From: Acidobacteriota bacterium
GTDB lineage: Bacteria; Acidobacteriota; Blastocatellia; Pyrinomonadales; Pyrinomonadaceae
Length of the DNA: 64,000 nucleotides
Assembly (NCBI GenBank): GCA_016703965.1
Contig: JADJBB010000025.1
Coordinates: 682,001 to 746,000 of the forward strand
Direction of reading: 5' to 3'
The notes below the pieces were generated by a model. That model searched no databases and was not told the DNA's origin. It saw only the letters and a list, made by a program, of their open reading frames with translations. Below, piece after piece: positions 42,786 to 53,008 of the stretch; position 1 is the stretch's first letter; each line of letters starts with the position of its first letter. Both the position numbers and the translations under genes were made by a program.

Positions 42786-43780
42786 AGAACTACTTAATTA
42801 CATCTGATTTCTCGACCGCTCAACTAAACGGATTGATCGAGGCTGCCCTAAAGATCAAAAGCGGCGAAGTAAAAGACAAACCGCTCGATGGCAAATCGAT
42901 AGCCCTTGTATTTTTCAACCCTTCGCTGCGAACGCGAGCTTCGATGCAGGTTGGGATCTATGAGCTTGGCGGCAATGCCGTGATTTTAGAACCTGGCGGC
43001 ACTTCGTGGACGCTTGAACACCGCGATGGCGTCGTGATGGACGGCAATAAAACAGAGCACCTGGCGGAGTTTGTCCGCGTGCTCGAACGCTACGTTTCGG
43101 CCATCGGCGTACGCACATTCGCTGAACTAAAGGATTGGGAAACCGAACGGACCGATCCGATCCTCAACGCATTCGCCAAGTATGCGACCGTTCCCATCAT
43201 CAATCTCGAATCCGCGATGCATCATCCGTGTCAGTCGATGGCGGATATGATGACGATCCGCGAACACGCTGGGTCGCAGAAGAAAAAAGTGCTGCTTACG
43301 TGGGCGTGGCATCCGAAGCCGCTCCCGATGGCCGTGCCGAATAGCTTCGCACTGGCGTCCGCACAATTTGGCCATGATCTGCGCATTGCTCATCCGAAAG
43401 GGTACGAACTCGACGAAGAATTGATCGCCGAGATCGAACAGCAAGCGGCCGCGAATGGCGGAAGTGTCGAATTTACGAACGATGATCAGACAGCTTTCGA
43501 CGACATCGAGGTGGTTTACGCCAAAAGCTGGGGCGGTAAGCATTTTTATGGCGGCACTGACAAGGATATCGAATTTCGCGCGGGCCTGAGAAACGATTGG
43601 ATCGTTGACGAGGGGAAAATGGCCCGGACGAAAAACGCCCTATTCATGCACTGCCTGCCCGTTCGGCGAAATGTGATCGTGACGGATGGCGTGATCGATT
43701 CGGCAAATTCGGTGGTGATCGACGAGGCTGAGAACCGGCTTCATATTCAGAAGGCGATCATGAGTGAGTTGATAAGGTAG
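42782..43780 (+). CDS. argF': N-acetylornithine carbamoyltransferase
   Basis: Carbamoylates N-acyl-ornithine rather than ornithine. The 332-residue protein has the carbamoyl-phosphate motif FFNPSLRTR, HHPCQSMADMM, and C-terminal HCLPVRRNV. It matches the acyl-ornithine (AOTC/SOTC) branch rather than ordinary OTCs: LEPGGTSWTLEHRDGVVMDG, LTWAWHPKPLPMAVPNSFA and AENRLHIQKAIM are close to Xanthomonas AOTCase. The glutamate in WTLEHRDG probably corresponds to the AOTCase Glu92 that favours acetyl over succinyl, but alignment is needed. The TTG start overlaps the argD stop (TTGA). The 3' end overlaps convergent gltD by 23 bases. An ArgE-type deacetylase is then required and is not in the window. 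Confidence 0.9.
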   Translation: MKNYLITSDFSTAQLNGLIEAALKIKSGEVKDKPLDGKSIALVFFNPSLRTRASMQVGIYELGGNAVILEPGGTSWTLEHRDGVVMDGNKTEHLAEFVRVLERYVSAIGVRTFAELKDWETERTDPILNAFAKYATVPIINLESAMHHPCQSMADMMTIREHAGSQKKKVLLTWAWHPKPLPMAVPNSFALASAQFGHDLRIAHPKGYELDEELIAEIEQQAAANGGSVEFTNDDQTAFDDIEVVYAKSWGGKHFYGGTDKDIEFRAGLRNDWIVDEGKMARTKNALFMHCLPVRRNVIVTDGVIDSANSVVIDEAENRLHIQKAIMSELIR

Positions 43781-45239
43781 CTGTCGATTCTGGTTGCGAG
43801 AGAAACGCGTGGACGCTTTCGGCAGCATTTCTGCCGTCAGCAATAGCCCAGACGATCAGCGATTGGCCACGTTCGCAATCGCCGGCGGCGAACACGTTGC
43901 TAAGGCTTGTTTGCTTGTTTTCGTCTACGACGACGATGTTGTTTTGATCGGTTTCGACTCCGAGATCGTGGAAAAAGGACGAATCCTCGCCGCCCGTAAA
44001 GCCCATTGCGAGGAAAGCGGCATCAACCGGCCAGAATTTTTCCGTTCCAATAATTTCGACTAGTTTACCGCTATCCCAGCGAACGGCGACGGTTTCGAGA
44101 CCATTGAGATTTCCCGTATCATCGCCGGTAAATCGTTTGGTCAAAACAGAATATTCCCGCGGATCGCCGCCAAAAACCGCTTCTGCTTCATTCTGTCCAT
44201 AATCGACCTGAAATGTCCGAACGGTGCTCAACCAGCCATCGTGCGTCGCCGTTCGATCAGCCGGACGCGGCATTATTTCGAACTGAACAAGGCTTTTACA
44301 GCCCTGCCTGAGCGACGTTCCAACGCAATCAGTTCCCGTGTCGCCGCCGCCAATGACGATGACGTCTTTGCCTTTGACGTCGATCGGGGAGATCGCTCCA
44401 TCCGCCATCAGCGTCTTTGTCGAATGCGTGAGGAAATTCATCGCGAAATGGATCCCGTCGAGTTCCCTGCCCTCGATGTTTAGATCGCGGGGTTTCGGAG
44501 CACCGCAGCAGAGGACGATGGCGTCGAAATCTTGTTTTAATTCGTCGGTAGAAATATCCTGCCCAACGCTGACGTTAGTGCGAAACTCGATGCCTTCCGC
44601 CGCGAGCAGATCGATACGTCTTTGGACGATCGATTTTTCGAGCTTCATGTTCGGAATCCCGTACATCAGCAGGCCGCCGATAAGGTCTTCGCGTTCGAAG
44701 ACGGTGACGGAGTGGCCGTGTTTGTTGAGTTCGTCGGCACACGCGAGGCCGGCGGGGCCGGAACCGATGACGGCGACGCGATTTCCTGTTCTGTTGACCG
44801 GCGGACGCGGGACGATCCAGCCTTCCTCAAATGCCCGGTCAACGATCGAGGCCTCGATCTCCTTGATCATCACGGGATCTTCGTTTATGCCCAGAACGCA
44901 CGACGATTCGCACGGTGCGGGGCACACGCGGCCGGTGAATTCGGGGAAATTATTGGTCAGGGCAAGCCGCTCGTACGCCTCTCGCCATCTGCCGCTAAAC
45001 ACCAGGTCGTTCCATTCCGGGATCAGATTGTGAAGCGGACAGCCGATCGTCGCACCGTTCATCATCGTGCCGGTGTGGCAGAACGGAATGCCGCAATTCA
45101 TGCATCTCGCACCCTGTTTTTGCAGCTCGCTGTCCGGCAGATGATCGTGAAATTCGGACCAGTTTCCGATTCGCGAACGTGCGTCGCCGAGGATAGGCAG
45201 CGTGCGGGAATATTCCATAAAACCGGTAATTTTCCCCAT
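43758..45239 (-). CDS. gltD: Glutamate synthase (NADPH) small subunit
   Basis: The beta subunit passes electrons from NADPH to the large subunit for glutamate formation. The 493-residue protein has two N-terminal [4Fe-4S] cysteine clusters: CMNCGIPFC...GCPL and CPAPCESSCVLG. The FAD site VIGSGPAGLACADELNKHG (about residues 154-172) and the NADPH site VIVIGGGDTGTDCVGTSLRQG are clear, as is the C-terminal VFAAGDCERGQSLIVWAI. The ATG overlaps the gltB stop by one base (TAATG), so the subunits are translationally coupled. The gene end overlaps the carbamoyltransferase gene on the other strand. Confidence 0.96.
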   Translation of the reverse strand: MGKITGFMEYSRTLPILGDARSRIGNWSEFHDHLPDSELQKQGARCMNCGIPFCHTGTMMNGATIGCPLHNLIPEWNDLVFSGRWREAYERLALTNNFPEFTGRVCPAPCESSCVLGINEDPVMIKEIEASIVDRAFEEGWIVPRPPVNRTGNRVAVIGSGPAGLACADELNKHGHSVTVFEREDLIGGLLMYGIPNMKLEKSIVQRRIDLLAAEGIEFRTNVSVGQDISTDELKQDFDAIVLCCGAPKPRDLNIEGRELDGIHFAMNFLTHSTKTLMADGAISPIDVKGKDVIVIGGGDTGTDCVGTSLRQGCKSLVQFEIMPRPADRTATHDGWLSTVRTFQVDYGQNEAEAVFGGDPREYSVLTKRFTGDDTGNLNGLETVAVRWDSGKLVEIIGTEKFWPVDAAFLAMGFTGGEDSSFFHDLGVETDQNNIVVVDENKQTSLSNVFAAGDCERGQSLIVWAIADGRNAAESVHAFLSQPESTATLSTHS

Positions 45240-48200
45240 TACGCCGTCACCTCCTCAAACGCGGCTAGTTCAGCGTCCTCTTTCGACAAACCATCTGCAA
45301 TCAAGCGTTTTTGAGCATCGAGAACCACGCGGTAATCGGTCGGAATAACACGCACGAACTTCGAAAACGCTATTGTCCCAATCAAGCAATATCGCAGTCG
45401 CGAGTGGGCTGCGCGTCAGCTCGATGTGGCGGAAGACCTGGTCTTTTACAAACTCGATCCCGTCCGCATCCTCGATCGCAGTCAGCTCGACCATCTGGTT
45501 GTTGCAGAGCTCTGGAAACTCGCCGAATTCGTCAAAAACATACGCAATACCGCCCGACATTCCAGCCGCAAAATTCTTTCCCGTCTGACCGAGAATGACA
45601 ACGGTTCCACCTGTCATATATTCGCAGGCGTGGTCGCCAACGCCCTCGATCACGAGATCTACACCGCTGTTTCGCACCGCAAAACGCTCGCCGCTGACAC
45701 CGGAAATGTACGCCGAACCGCTCGTCGCACCGTAAAATGCAGTGTTGCCGATGATGATGTTGTCCTCAGGAGCGAAGGTCACGGCTTTCGACGGAAACAC
45801 AACGATCTTTCCGCCCGACAAGCCTTTGCCGATGTAATCGTTAGAATCGCCCTCAAGCGTCAACGTCATCCCATGCGGTACAAAAGCGCCGAAACTCTGT
45901 CCGGCTGAGCCTGTGAAATACAGTCTGATCGTGTCATCGGGCAAGCCTTTGGCTCCAAACTTTCGCGAGATATGGCTGCCGACGATCGTTCCGACTGCCC
46001 GATCAGTGTTCTCGATCTTGAGGCTAGCTTCGACCTTTGCATCAAGCATCAACGCGGGGAGGCATATTTCAAGCAGTTCACGTTTATCAAGCGTATTCTC
46101 GAGAGCAAAATCCTGCTGCGTCTGCTGAAAATGCGGCGTTTCCTCGGCAATTGCTGGCGTGAACAATATCTTCGAAAGGTCGAGGCCGCCGCCTTCTGTT
46201 TCTTCGAGTACGTCGACGCGGCCGATCATTTCGTTGATGGTTCGGAATCCGAGCTCTGCCATCACCTCGCGCATTTCTGTGGCAATGAAGCGCATGAAAT
46301 TGACCACGTATTGGGGGTCGCCAGAGAATTTCGCCCGCAGCCGCGGATCCTGGGTCGCAACTCCGACAGGGCAGGTATTGAGATGACAGACACGCATCAA
46401 AACGCAGCCCAGCGTGACGAGCGGAGCGGTGGAGAAGCCGTATTCTTCTGCTCCAAGCAATGCGGCGATGACAACATCGCGGCCCGTCATCAACTGCCCG
46501 TCTGTTTCCAGCCGAACGCGGCCGCGAAGCTTGTTTCGCAGCAAAGTCTGATGTGTTTCGGCGAGGCCCAATTCCCACGGTACACCGGCGTGTTTGATGC
46601 TCGTTTGGGCAGCACCTCCGGTTCCGCCGTCGTGGCCGCTGATGAGGATGACCTCGGCTTTTGCTTTTGCGACGCCGGCTGCGACGGTTCCGACTCCGGC
46701 TTCGGACACGAGTTTTACACTGATCCGGGCCTTTTCATTGGCGTTCTTTAGATCGAATATAAGCTGCGAAAGGTCTTCGATCGAGTAAATATCGTGGTGT
46801 GGCGGCGGCGAGATCAGCCCAACGCCCGGTGTCGAGTGCCGCGTTTTTGCTATCCACGGATAGACCTTGTTGCCGGGCAATTGGCCGCCTTCGCCTGGTT
46901 TTGCACCTTGGGCGATCTTGATCTGGAGTTCCTCGGCGTTGACGAGATAGTGGCTCGTGACGCCGAAGCGGCCTGAGGCGACCTGTTTGATCTTACTGAT
47001 CCTGCTGTCGCCGCTCGGCAAAACGGTATACCGCTCTGAATCCTCGCCGCCTTCGCCAGTATTACTGCGGCCGCCGATGCGGTTCATGGCGATGGCGAGC
47101 GATTCATGAGCCTCGGCGCTGATCGATCCGTATGACATCGCTCCGGTCTTAAAGCGTTTTAGGATCTCTTCGACCGGCTCGACCTCATCGATCGGGATCG
47201 AACGTATATCGGCTTTGAATTTCAGTAGCCCGCGTAAAGTTCCCTGCCGCTTCGTCTGGTCGTTGAGCAGCTCACTGTATTGCCTGAATAACGAGAAATC
47301 GCCCATCCGACACGCCTTTTGCAGCAGATGAATCGATTGCGGGCTGTAGCGATGCGATTCTCCTGCCGAACGCCATTGATAGTTGCCGCCAAGTTCGAGA
47401 TCTTTTCGATTGGCGTCGGGAAAGAATGCTCGACTGTGCCTTTCGAGTGAGGCTGCCGCGATCTCGTCGATGCCAATGCCGCCGATCCGCGTTGGCGTGC
47501 GGGTGAAATAGAGTTTGACGAAGCTTTTCTCCAGCCCGAGGGTCTCAAAAACCTGGGCTCCGAGATAGCTCTGGATGGTTGAAATTCCCATCTTCGACAG
47601 GATCTTCACGACGCCTTTGTTTACCGCTTTTGTGTAGTTCTTTTCTGCCTTAGCTTCGTCGATCTCCAGTTCACGAGTCAGTATCTGATCGTGGATCGTT
47701 TCGAACGCAAGGTATGGGTTTATTGCCGTCGCTCCGTAGCCGAGCAGTAACGCAAAATGATGGATCTCACGCGGCTCTCCGCTTTCCAGCACAAAGCCGC
47801 AATGCGTACGCGTGCCCTCGCGAATTAGGTGATGATGAACTGCCGAAACGGCGAGCAATGCGGGGATCGGCACGCGGTATTCGCTCATTTGGCGATCGGA
47901 AAGGATCAGGATATCGTACCCGTCCGCGATCGCTTTGCTTGCGAGATGACAAAGCCCGTCAAGAGCCCATTCGAGGCCCTGAGCACCGTGTTCGCGGTCG
48001 AAAAGCATCGGAAGCGTGATCGAGCGAAAACCAAATTTGCCGAATGAGCTCTCTGAGTCGCCGAGTAATCGAAGTTTTTCTAACTCAGCGTTGTTCAGAA
48101 TGAACGAGTTTAGCTTTATCTGCCGCGCACATTCCGGGATCGGCTCCAAAAGATTGTATTCCGGCCCGATGGTCGTGTCGGTCGAGGTGACGATCTCTTC

Positions 48201-49817
48201 GCGAATGGCATCGATCGGCGGATTCGTTACCTGTGCAAATAGCTGTTTGAAATAGTTATAGATCAGCTGCGGTTTTTTAGACAGCACTGCCAAAGGCGTG
48301 TCGTTGCCCATAGAACCGATGGCTTCCTCGCCTTTTTCGAACATGGGAGCGAGCAATATTCGAAGCTCTTCGTCTGTATATCCAAAAGCCCGTTGGCGAG
48401 CCAGAACTGTTTCGTGATCCGGCTCGTGGACGAAGGGCGGATGCGGTATGTCGTTGATGCTGATAAGGTTATCGTCGAGCCATTGGCGATACGGTTCGCC
48501 GCTCGCAACCTTATGTTTGATCTCTTCGTCATCGATGATCCGGCCCGCTCGCGTGTCGATGAGAAACATTTTCCCGGGCTGGAGCCGACCTTTTTTGACG
48601 ATCTCGGCCTGATCGATCTCAAGAACGCCTGTCTCTGACGCCATCACGACCAGTCCGTCTTTCGTCACGCAGTAACGCGAAGGCCGCAGCCCGTTTCGAT
48701 CTAAGACGCCGCCGATGATCTCGCCGTCGGTGAATGTGATCGACGCCGGGCCGTCCCACGGTTCGATGAGGCAAGAGTGAAATTCGTAGAACGCTCGTTT
48801 CTCATCGCTCATCCGGTCGCCGTCGAACATCGGTTCCGGGATCATCATCATGATCGCGTGCGGCAATTCGCGGCCCACGAGCGTAAAGAACTCGAGCGAA
48901 TTGTCGAATGCTCCGGAATCACTCGTGTCGTCATCAACAACATGCAGAACTTTCTGCAGATCGTCGCCAAACAACGTCGAACGCATTCGCCTTTCCCGAG
49001 CGTGCATCCAATTCACGTTGCCGCGAAGCGTGTTTATTTCGCCGTTGTGAGCGATGTAGCGAAGCGGTTGGGCCCGATTCCAGTTTGGCATTGTGTTCGT
49101 GCTGAAACGCGAGTGGACAAGTGCCAATCCGCTTTCGAAACGTTCGTCGAGAAGGTCGGGATAAAACTCGCGAACCTGCTCGGTCGTTAGCATTCCCTTG
49201 TAAACGATGGTCTTAGACGAAAAGCTCGCTGCGTAGAATCTCTCCGCGAGATCCTGCTCCGCACGGGTTATCAACTCTTTTGCCCAGCGGCGGATGACGA
49301 ATAGTTTGCGTTCGAAGTGGGCGTCATCGGCGATGCTCTCGCCTTTACCGATAAAGATCTGACGGATGAAGGGCTGCGAGCTTTTCGCGGTTTCGCCCAG
49401 CGTTGCGTTGTCCGTCGGTACATCCCGCCAACCGAGGAACCGCTGGCCTTCTTCCTCGATCGTTTTGAGCAGGATGTTTTGGCATAGCTCACGCTTTTCT
49501 TCGTCCTGCGGCATGAAGAACATGCCGACGGCGTATTCGCCTGGACCTGGGAGATCGAAGCCAAGACGTGAGCATTCGTCAACGAAAAACTTATGTGGAA
49601 TTTGAGTGAGGATACCAGCGCCGTCGCCGCTGTTTTCCTCGGCACCGCGGGCTCCGCGATGTTCCATCCGGCACAGGATGCTTAGGCAATCTTTTACGAT
49701 CTGGTGGGATCTGCGGCCCTGTATGTCCGCAATAAGGCCTACGCCGCAAGAGTCGTGTTCAAATTGCGGATCATATAAACCATGGTCATCATTGAAAGTC
49801 AGGTCGCTTTCGAGCAT
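45239..49817 (-). CDS. gltB: Glutamate synthase large subunit, one-base insertion near the C-terminus
   Basis: Large subunit (~1,525 residues if repaired). The N-terminal glutaminase nucleophile is Cys24 in HDSCGVGLIAD. The FMN/synthase domain contains GEGGEDSERY, the [3Fe-4S] cysteines in CVLMRVCHLNTCPVGVATQ, and GHDGGTGGAAQTSIKHAG. A C-terminal beta-helix has repeated GG-I-V and G-TAFYGATSG. At about 45365 a T is added in a T run (AAAA on the plus strand), so the frame turns into NSVFEVRACYSDR and stops at 45270. The intended frame, NSVSKFVRVIPTDYRVVLDAQKRLIADGLSKEDAE, ends at 45239 in contact with gltD. Consensus error is likely. Confidence 0.95.
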
Positions 49818-50220
49818 TAATTAAAAATAATAATTGTGGCTGCTTTAAGGTTCATTTCCGCAAATTAGGACTATCAGTGGTAAGGTTATAGCATAGATAT
49901 TTTATAAATCAAAGTAATAATGTTATGGAATGCATAACGCTACATTATTGTAAGAATGTCTGAACAACTTGTTAACGTATGGTTGATGAGTGCTTTCGTG
50001 ACCGGGTATCGTGAAATCAACTTCTTCTCTCCGACCTCTGCGAATAGCTCCGTGAACTCTGCGTTGATCAATCGTTCAGAATTTTTCAACGCAGAGGGAA
50101 CGGAGAAAGACGCTGAGTTCGCGGAGGCAGTGATCCTAGCTTTGATTTCTATCTGGTATAAGGGCTTGCTGGTCCGCGAAATGGCGGTTTTCATCAGAAC
50201 CTGTTAAATTAGCTAAGTTT
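49818..50220. other. 403-base divergent region between gltB and argB with ARG-box-like site and hairpin repeat
   Basis: No gene. It contains GTTATG-N5-CATAAC (49922-49938), an AT-rich palindrome resembling the argR-upstream sites and well placed to control gltB and argB. It also holds a ~100-base imperfect inverted repeat (50026-50067 with 50087-50126) built from CTCTGCG / CGCAGAG and CTCCGTG / CGGAGAA words, another palindromic repeat family. Confidence 0.6.
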
Positions 50221-51111
50221 ATGGACCAGGAAAAATTAGATCTACTACGCGAAGCACTTCCCTATATCCAACGATTTCAGGGGAAGACTTTTGTTGTGAA
50301 GTTTTCGGGAAAGGTCACAGAGGATAGGGAAAATCTCGCATCGCTTGCCGAGGAGCTGGCGTTGATGCACGAGGTCGGCATTCGCGTCTGCGTTATCCAC
50401 GGCGGCGGCAAACAGCTCACGGAACTCGCAAAAAAGCTCGGCGTCGTTCAGACGGTCATCGAAGGACGGCGTGTGACCGACGACGATACGCTCGACCTCG
50501 CGAAGATGATCTTTCGCGGGAAGATCAATACTGAGATCCTCGCTCAGTTTCGACGACGCGGGATCAGAGCAGTCGGTCTCTCAGGCGTTGATGGGGGTGT
50601 TGTAAAGGCGATAAAGCGTCCGCCGAGAGAGATGCTAAACAAAGAGACCGGCGAAACGGAGACGATAGATTTCGGGCATGTGGGTGATGTGGTCGAGGTT
50701 GATGCCTCGCTCATAAATACGTTGCTCGATAGCGGTTATCTGCCACTCATCTCGTCGCTCGGTGCGGATGATGATGGCAAGATATTTAATATCAACGCCG
50801 ACACCATCGCCTCAGAGATTGCCGCGAGCCTCGGAGCAGAGAAACTTATCCTGCTATCCGACGTCAACGGGATCTATCTCAACGCCGGGGACGAAGACAC
50901 GAAGCTTTCCCGGATAACCGTCGATGATGCCCGCCACATGATCGCGTCGGGCCGAGCGACGGGCGGCATGATCCCTAAGCTGGAAAGCCTTATCGACCTC
51001 CTCAGCCGCGGCGTTAAGTCCGCGCATATCATCAGCGGTACCGCGAGAAATGCGACTCTTGCAGAGGTCTTTACTGATCAAGGAACGGGAACAATGATCG
51101 TAGAGAAATAG
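50221..51111 (+). CDS. argB: Acetylglutamate kinase
   Basis: Phosphorylates N-acetylglutamate in the second step of arginine synthesis. The 296-residue protein has the glycine-rich IHGGGKQLTELA (about residues 60-71), KLGVVQTVIEGRRVTDDDTLD, NINADTIASEIAASLGAEKLILLSDVNGIY and GGMIPKLES. The N-terminal helix (LDLLREALPYIQRFQGKTFVVKFSGK) is of the type found in arginine-inhibited NAGKs, so feedback control is likely. It is separated from the arg operon by gltBD but shares a candidate ARG-box upstream. A hairpin terminator follows immediately. Confidence 0.95.
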   Translation: MDQEKLDLLREALPYIQRFQGKTFVVKFSGKVTEDRENLASLAEELALMHEVGIRVCVIHGGGKQLTELAKKLGVVQTVIEGRRVTDDDTLDLAKMIFRGKINTEILAQFRRRGIRAVGLSGVDGGVVKAIKRPPREMLNKETGETETIDFGHVGDVVEVDASLINTLLDSGYLPLISSLGADDDGKIFNINADTIASEIAASLGAEKLILLSDVNGIYLNAGDEDTKLSRITVDDARHMIASGRATGGMIPKLESLIDLLSRGVKSAHIISGTARNATLAEVFTDQGTGTMIVEK

Positions 51112-51124
51112 ACTGGAGCGCGAG

Positions 51125-51159
51125 CATCTTGCTCGCCACCCTCACGGGTGAGCAAGATG
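51125..51159 (+). terminator. Hairpin after argB
   Basis: 10-bp stem CATCTTGCTC (51125-51134) / GAGCAAGATG (51150-51159), 13 bases after the argB stop, preceded by GACTGGAGCGCGAG. It may also be a dispersed repeat. Confidence 0.7.
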
Positions 51160-51490
51160 ATCACCCACAATAAAGTTTCGATGGATCTGGCTCTTCGAGG
51201 TTAGCTTGTCACACGTTTGACCAATCTCACGAATACCTCTACCAATTTCGCCGAAAGGTTCTGAAAACCGCCCACTTTCCTCTACCAATCGATCATCGGT
51301 TCCAGGCCGTTGTGGCACGTGCCACATTCTTAAAACCCAGTGTTTACGGCGTTCCAGCCTTCCTTTCTGCAAAAGTGTGAAGCGATTCACACTTTTAATA
51401 CGGTATTTTTTGGTAAACTTCGGCAAAAAGTAAAAAATACAAAAAGTCACAAAAAAAAGCTGCCCTTTCAGACAACTCTTTCTTTAAATA
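51160..51490. promoter_or_regulatory. Intergenic element with GATTGGT-type motifs and a CRP-like palindrome
   Basis: No gene. It contains GTTTGACCAATC (51215-51226), CTCTACCAAT (51237-51246) and CTCTACCAATCG (51280-51291). It also has the perfect palindrome AAAAGTGTGAA-GCGA-TTCACACTTTT (51371-51396), whose core is TGTGA-N6-TCACA, the consensus of CRP-family regulators. The same set of motifs occurs upstream of pgk (58401-58571) in the other orientation. Confidence 0.5.
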
Positions 51491-51575
51491 TGGTGCTCAG
51501 GGGGGGACTCGAACCCCCACGGATTACTCCACACGCCCCTCAAACGTGCGCGGCTACCAATTACGCCACCTGAGC
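51491..51575 (-). tRNA. tRNA-Leu (anticodon GAG)
   Basis: 85 bases with encoded CCA. Acceptor stem GCTCAGG/CCTGAGC; D-arm GCGTAATTGGTAGCCGC; anticodon stem CACGT/GCGTG with loop TTGAGGG, so the anticodon is GAG (reads CUC/CUU). There is a medium-length variable arm, and the T-arm is GGGGG-TTCGAGT-CCCCC. The 3' end faces argB, and secG follows upstream on the same strand. Confidence 0.95.
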
Positions 51576-51592
51576 TTGTATTGTCAAAAAAA

Positions 51593-52090
51593 CTACTTGT
51601 TCGCCGCTGGTTTTGCGGGAGGCAGAACCGCAGTCGCCTTTCCGCCAGCAGGAGCCGAGTTTGTGTTCGAGTTGGCATTCGCTGCCGGAGCATTCGCGGC
51701 CGGCACATTTGCCGACGGGGCCGAATTAGCATTCGAATTTGTATCGGCTACCGGAGCCGTATTCGCGTTTGCGTCAGCCGGAGCAGTATTCGCATTTGCG
51801 TCTACAGAACTCGCCGGAGCTTCAGCCGGAGTTTCAGGGTTGCTCGAGAGAACCGAGACATTACCCGTCAATGCGGGCATAGCGAGAAACAATGCTGAAA
51901 GCATAAAAGTGGATGCAGCGATGATAGTGATCTTTGATAGAACTGTCGCTGTACCACGTGGAGCCAGGGCTGAGCTCGAAACGTTGCTCGTAAACAATGC
52001 ACCTGCATCAGTCTTACCCGGCTGCAGGAGAACAGATGCAACCAGAACGATACAGGACAAGAAGAATATTGCGTATAAAATGTAAACCAT
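51593..52090 (-). CDS. secG: Preprotein translocase subunit SecG with a long low-complexity tail
   Basis: Small SecYEG component assisting protein export. Residues ~1-75 are the SecG core with two membrane segments: ILYAIFFLSCIVLVASVLLQPGK, with the conserved VLLQPGK...GALF and ATVLSKITIIAASTFMLSALFLAM. Residues ~85-165 are an unusual tail almost wholly of Ala, Asn, Pro, Ser and Thr, with DANANTAPADANANTAP repeats, making the protein about 50% longer than E. coli SecG. It is located directly downstream of tpiA, a common tpiA-secG arrangement, with a tRNA just beyond its end. Confidence 0.93.
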   Translation of the reverse strand: MVYILYAIFFLSCIVLVASVLLQPGKTDAGALFTSNVSSSALAPRGTATVLSKITIIAASTFMLSALFLAMPALTGNVSVLSSNPETPAEAPASSVDANANTAPADANANTAPVADTNSNANSAPSANVPAANAPAANANSNTNSAPAGGKATAVLPPAKPAANK

Positions 52091-52145
52091 CTTCGTTAGT
52101 GAATAGTGAGTAGTTAAGAGTGAAAAGCAGTTTCCACTTCACCAG

Positions 52146-52907
52146 TCACTTCCTTTCAAAATTTACGATCTGTGCAAAGCTTTCGGCCTCAAGGCTTGCC
52201 CCGCCGACCAGAGCTCCGTCAACATCAGGCTGCGACATAAGGATCGCAATGTTGTCGGGCTTGACCGAGCCGCCGTAGAGGATCCTAACCTTACCAGCGA
52301 CATCAGATCCATGCGAATCCGCAACCGTTTTTCTAACCGTCGCGTGCATGTCTTGAGCCTGTTCAGGCGTGGCGGTTTTACCCGTACCAATTGCCCAGAC
52401 AGGCTCGTAAGCGATAATAATACGTTCCATATCGGCGACTGTCAAACCGTCGAGACCGCTTAGCAATTGGCCTTTTACGATATTCTCAGCATTTCCGGCT
52501 TCTCTTTCAGCGAGCATTTCGCCGACACAGACGATCGCGGTTAGTCCAGCGGCGAGTGTCGCTTTCGTTTTTTTATTGACCGATGCATCCGTTTCGCCAT
52601 AAAACTGGCGTCGCTCGGAATGCCCGATAATAACGTGCGAACAGCCGACATCCTTCAACATTGCAGGTGCGATCTCGCCGGTATGAGCCCCAAATTCATT
52701 CTGCGACGCACAATTCTGTGCCGCGATATTGATATTCGAACCTTCCAGACGATCCGCAACGGTTTTAAGGGCCGTAAATACCGGAGCGATCACGACTTCA
52801 CAATTATTTGCGTTTGCAACCAATGGTTTTAATGCCAGAGCCGTCTCGACCGATTCGCCGAGCAGCTTGTACATCTTCCAATTTCCTGCAATGACAGGTT
52901 TTCTCAT
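52146..52907 (-). CDS. tpiA: Triosephosphate isomerase
   Basis: Interconverts dihydroxyacetone phosphate and glyceraldehyde 3-phosphate. The 253-residue TIM barrel has its N-terminal catalytic Lys in AGNWKMYK, catalytic His in VIIGHSERRQFYGE, catalytic Glu in IAYEPVWAIGTGKTATPEQAQ (which also carries the flexible loop), and ILYGGSVKPDNIAILM for phosphate binding. It is followed by secG 56 bases downstream. With gap and pgk on the same strand within 9 kb it completes the lower glycolytic triose set. Confidence 0.97.
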   Translation of the reverse strand: MRKPVIAGNWKMYKLLGESVETALALKPLVANANNCEVVIAPVFTALKTVADRLEGSNINIAAQNCASQNEFGAHTGEIAPAMLKDVGCSHVIIGHSERRQFYGETDASVNKKTKATLAAGLTAIVCVGEMLAEREAGNAENIVKGQLLSGLDGLTVADMERIIIAYEPVWAIGTGKTATPEQAQDMHATVRKTVADSHGSDVAGKVRILYGGSVKPDNIAILMSQPDVDGALVGGASLEAESFAQIVNFERK

Positions 52908-53008
52908 AACGTATTAAGTTATCAAAATATGTATATAAAGCGAAACCTAGTTAACTCTGTGGTTTAAGTGCTATGCTCGAACCACTAGATCAAGGGAATT
53001 TTCAAGGT

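Noticed and set aside
44338..45314. Plus-strand open frames of about 230 codons opposite gltD
   Set aside because: Shadow of gltD codon bias; composition is Ser/Arg/Pro-rich and non-protein-like.
45972..46751. A 259-codon plus-strand open frame inside gltB
   Set aside because: It is antisense to strongly conserved glutamate synthase sequence and shows no recognisable domain.
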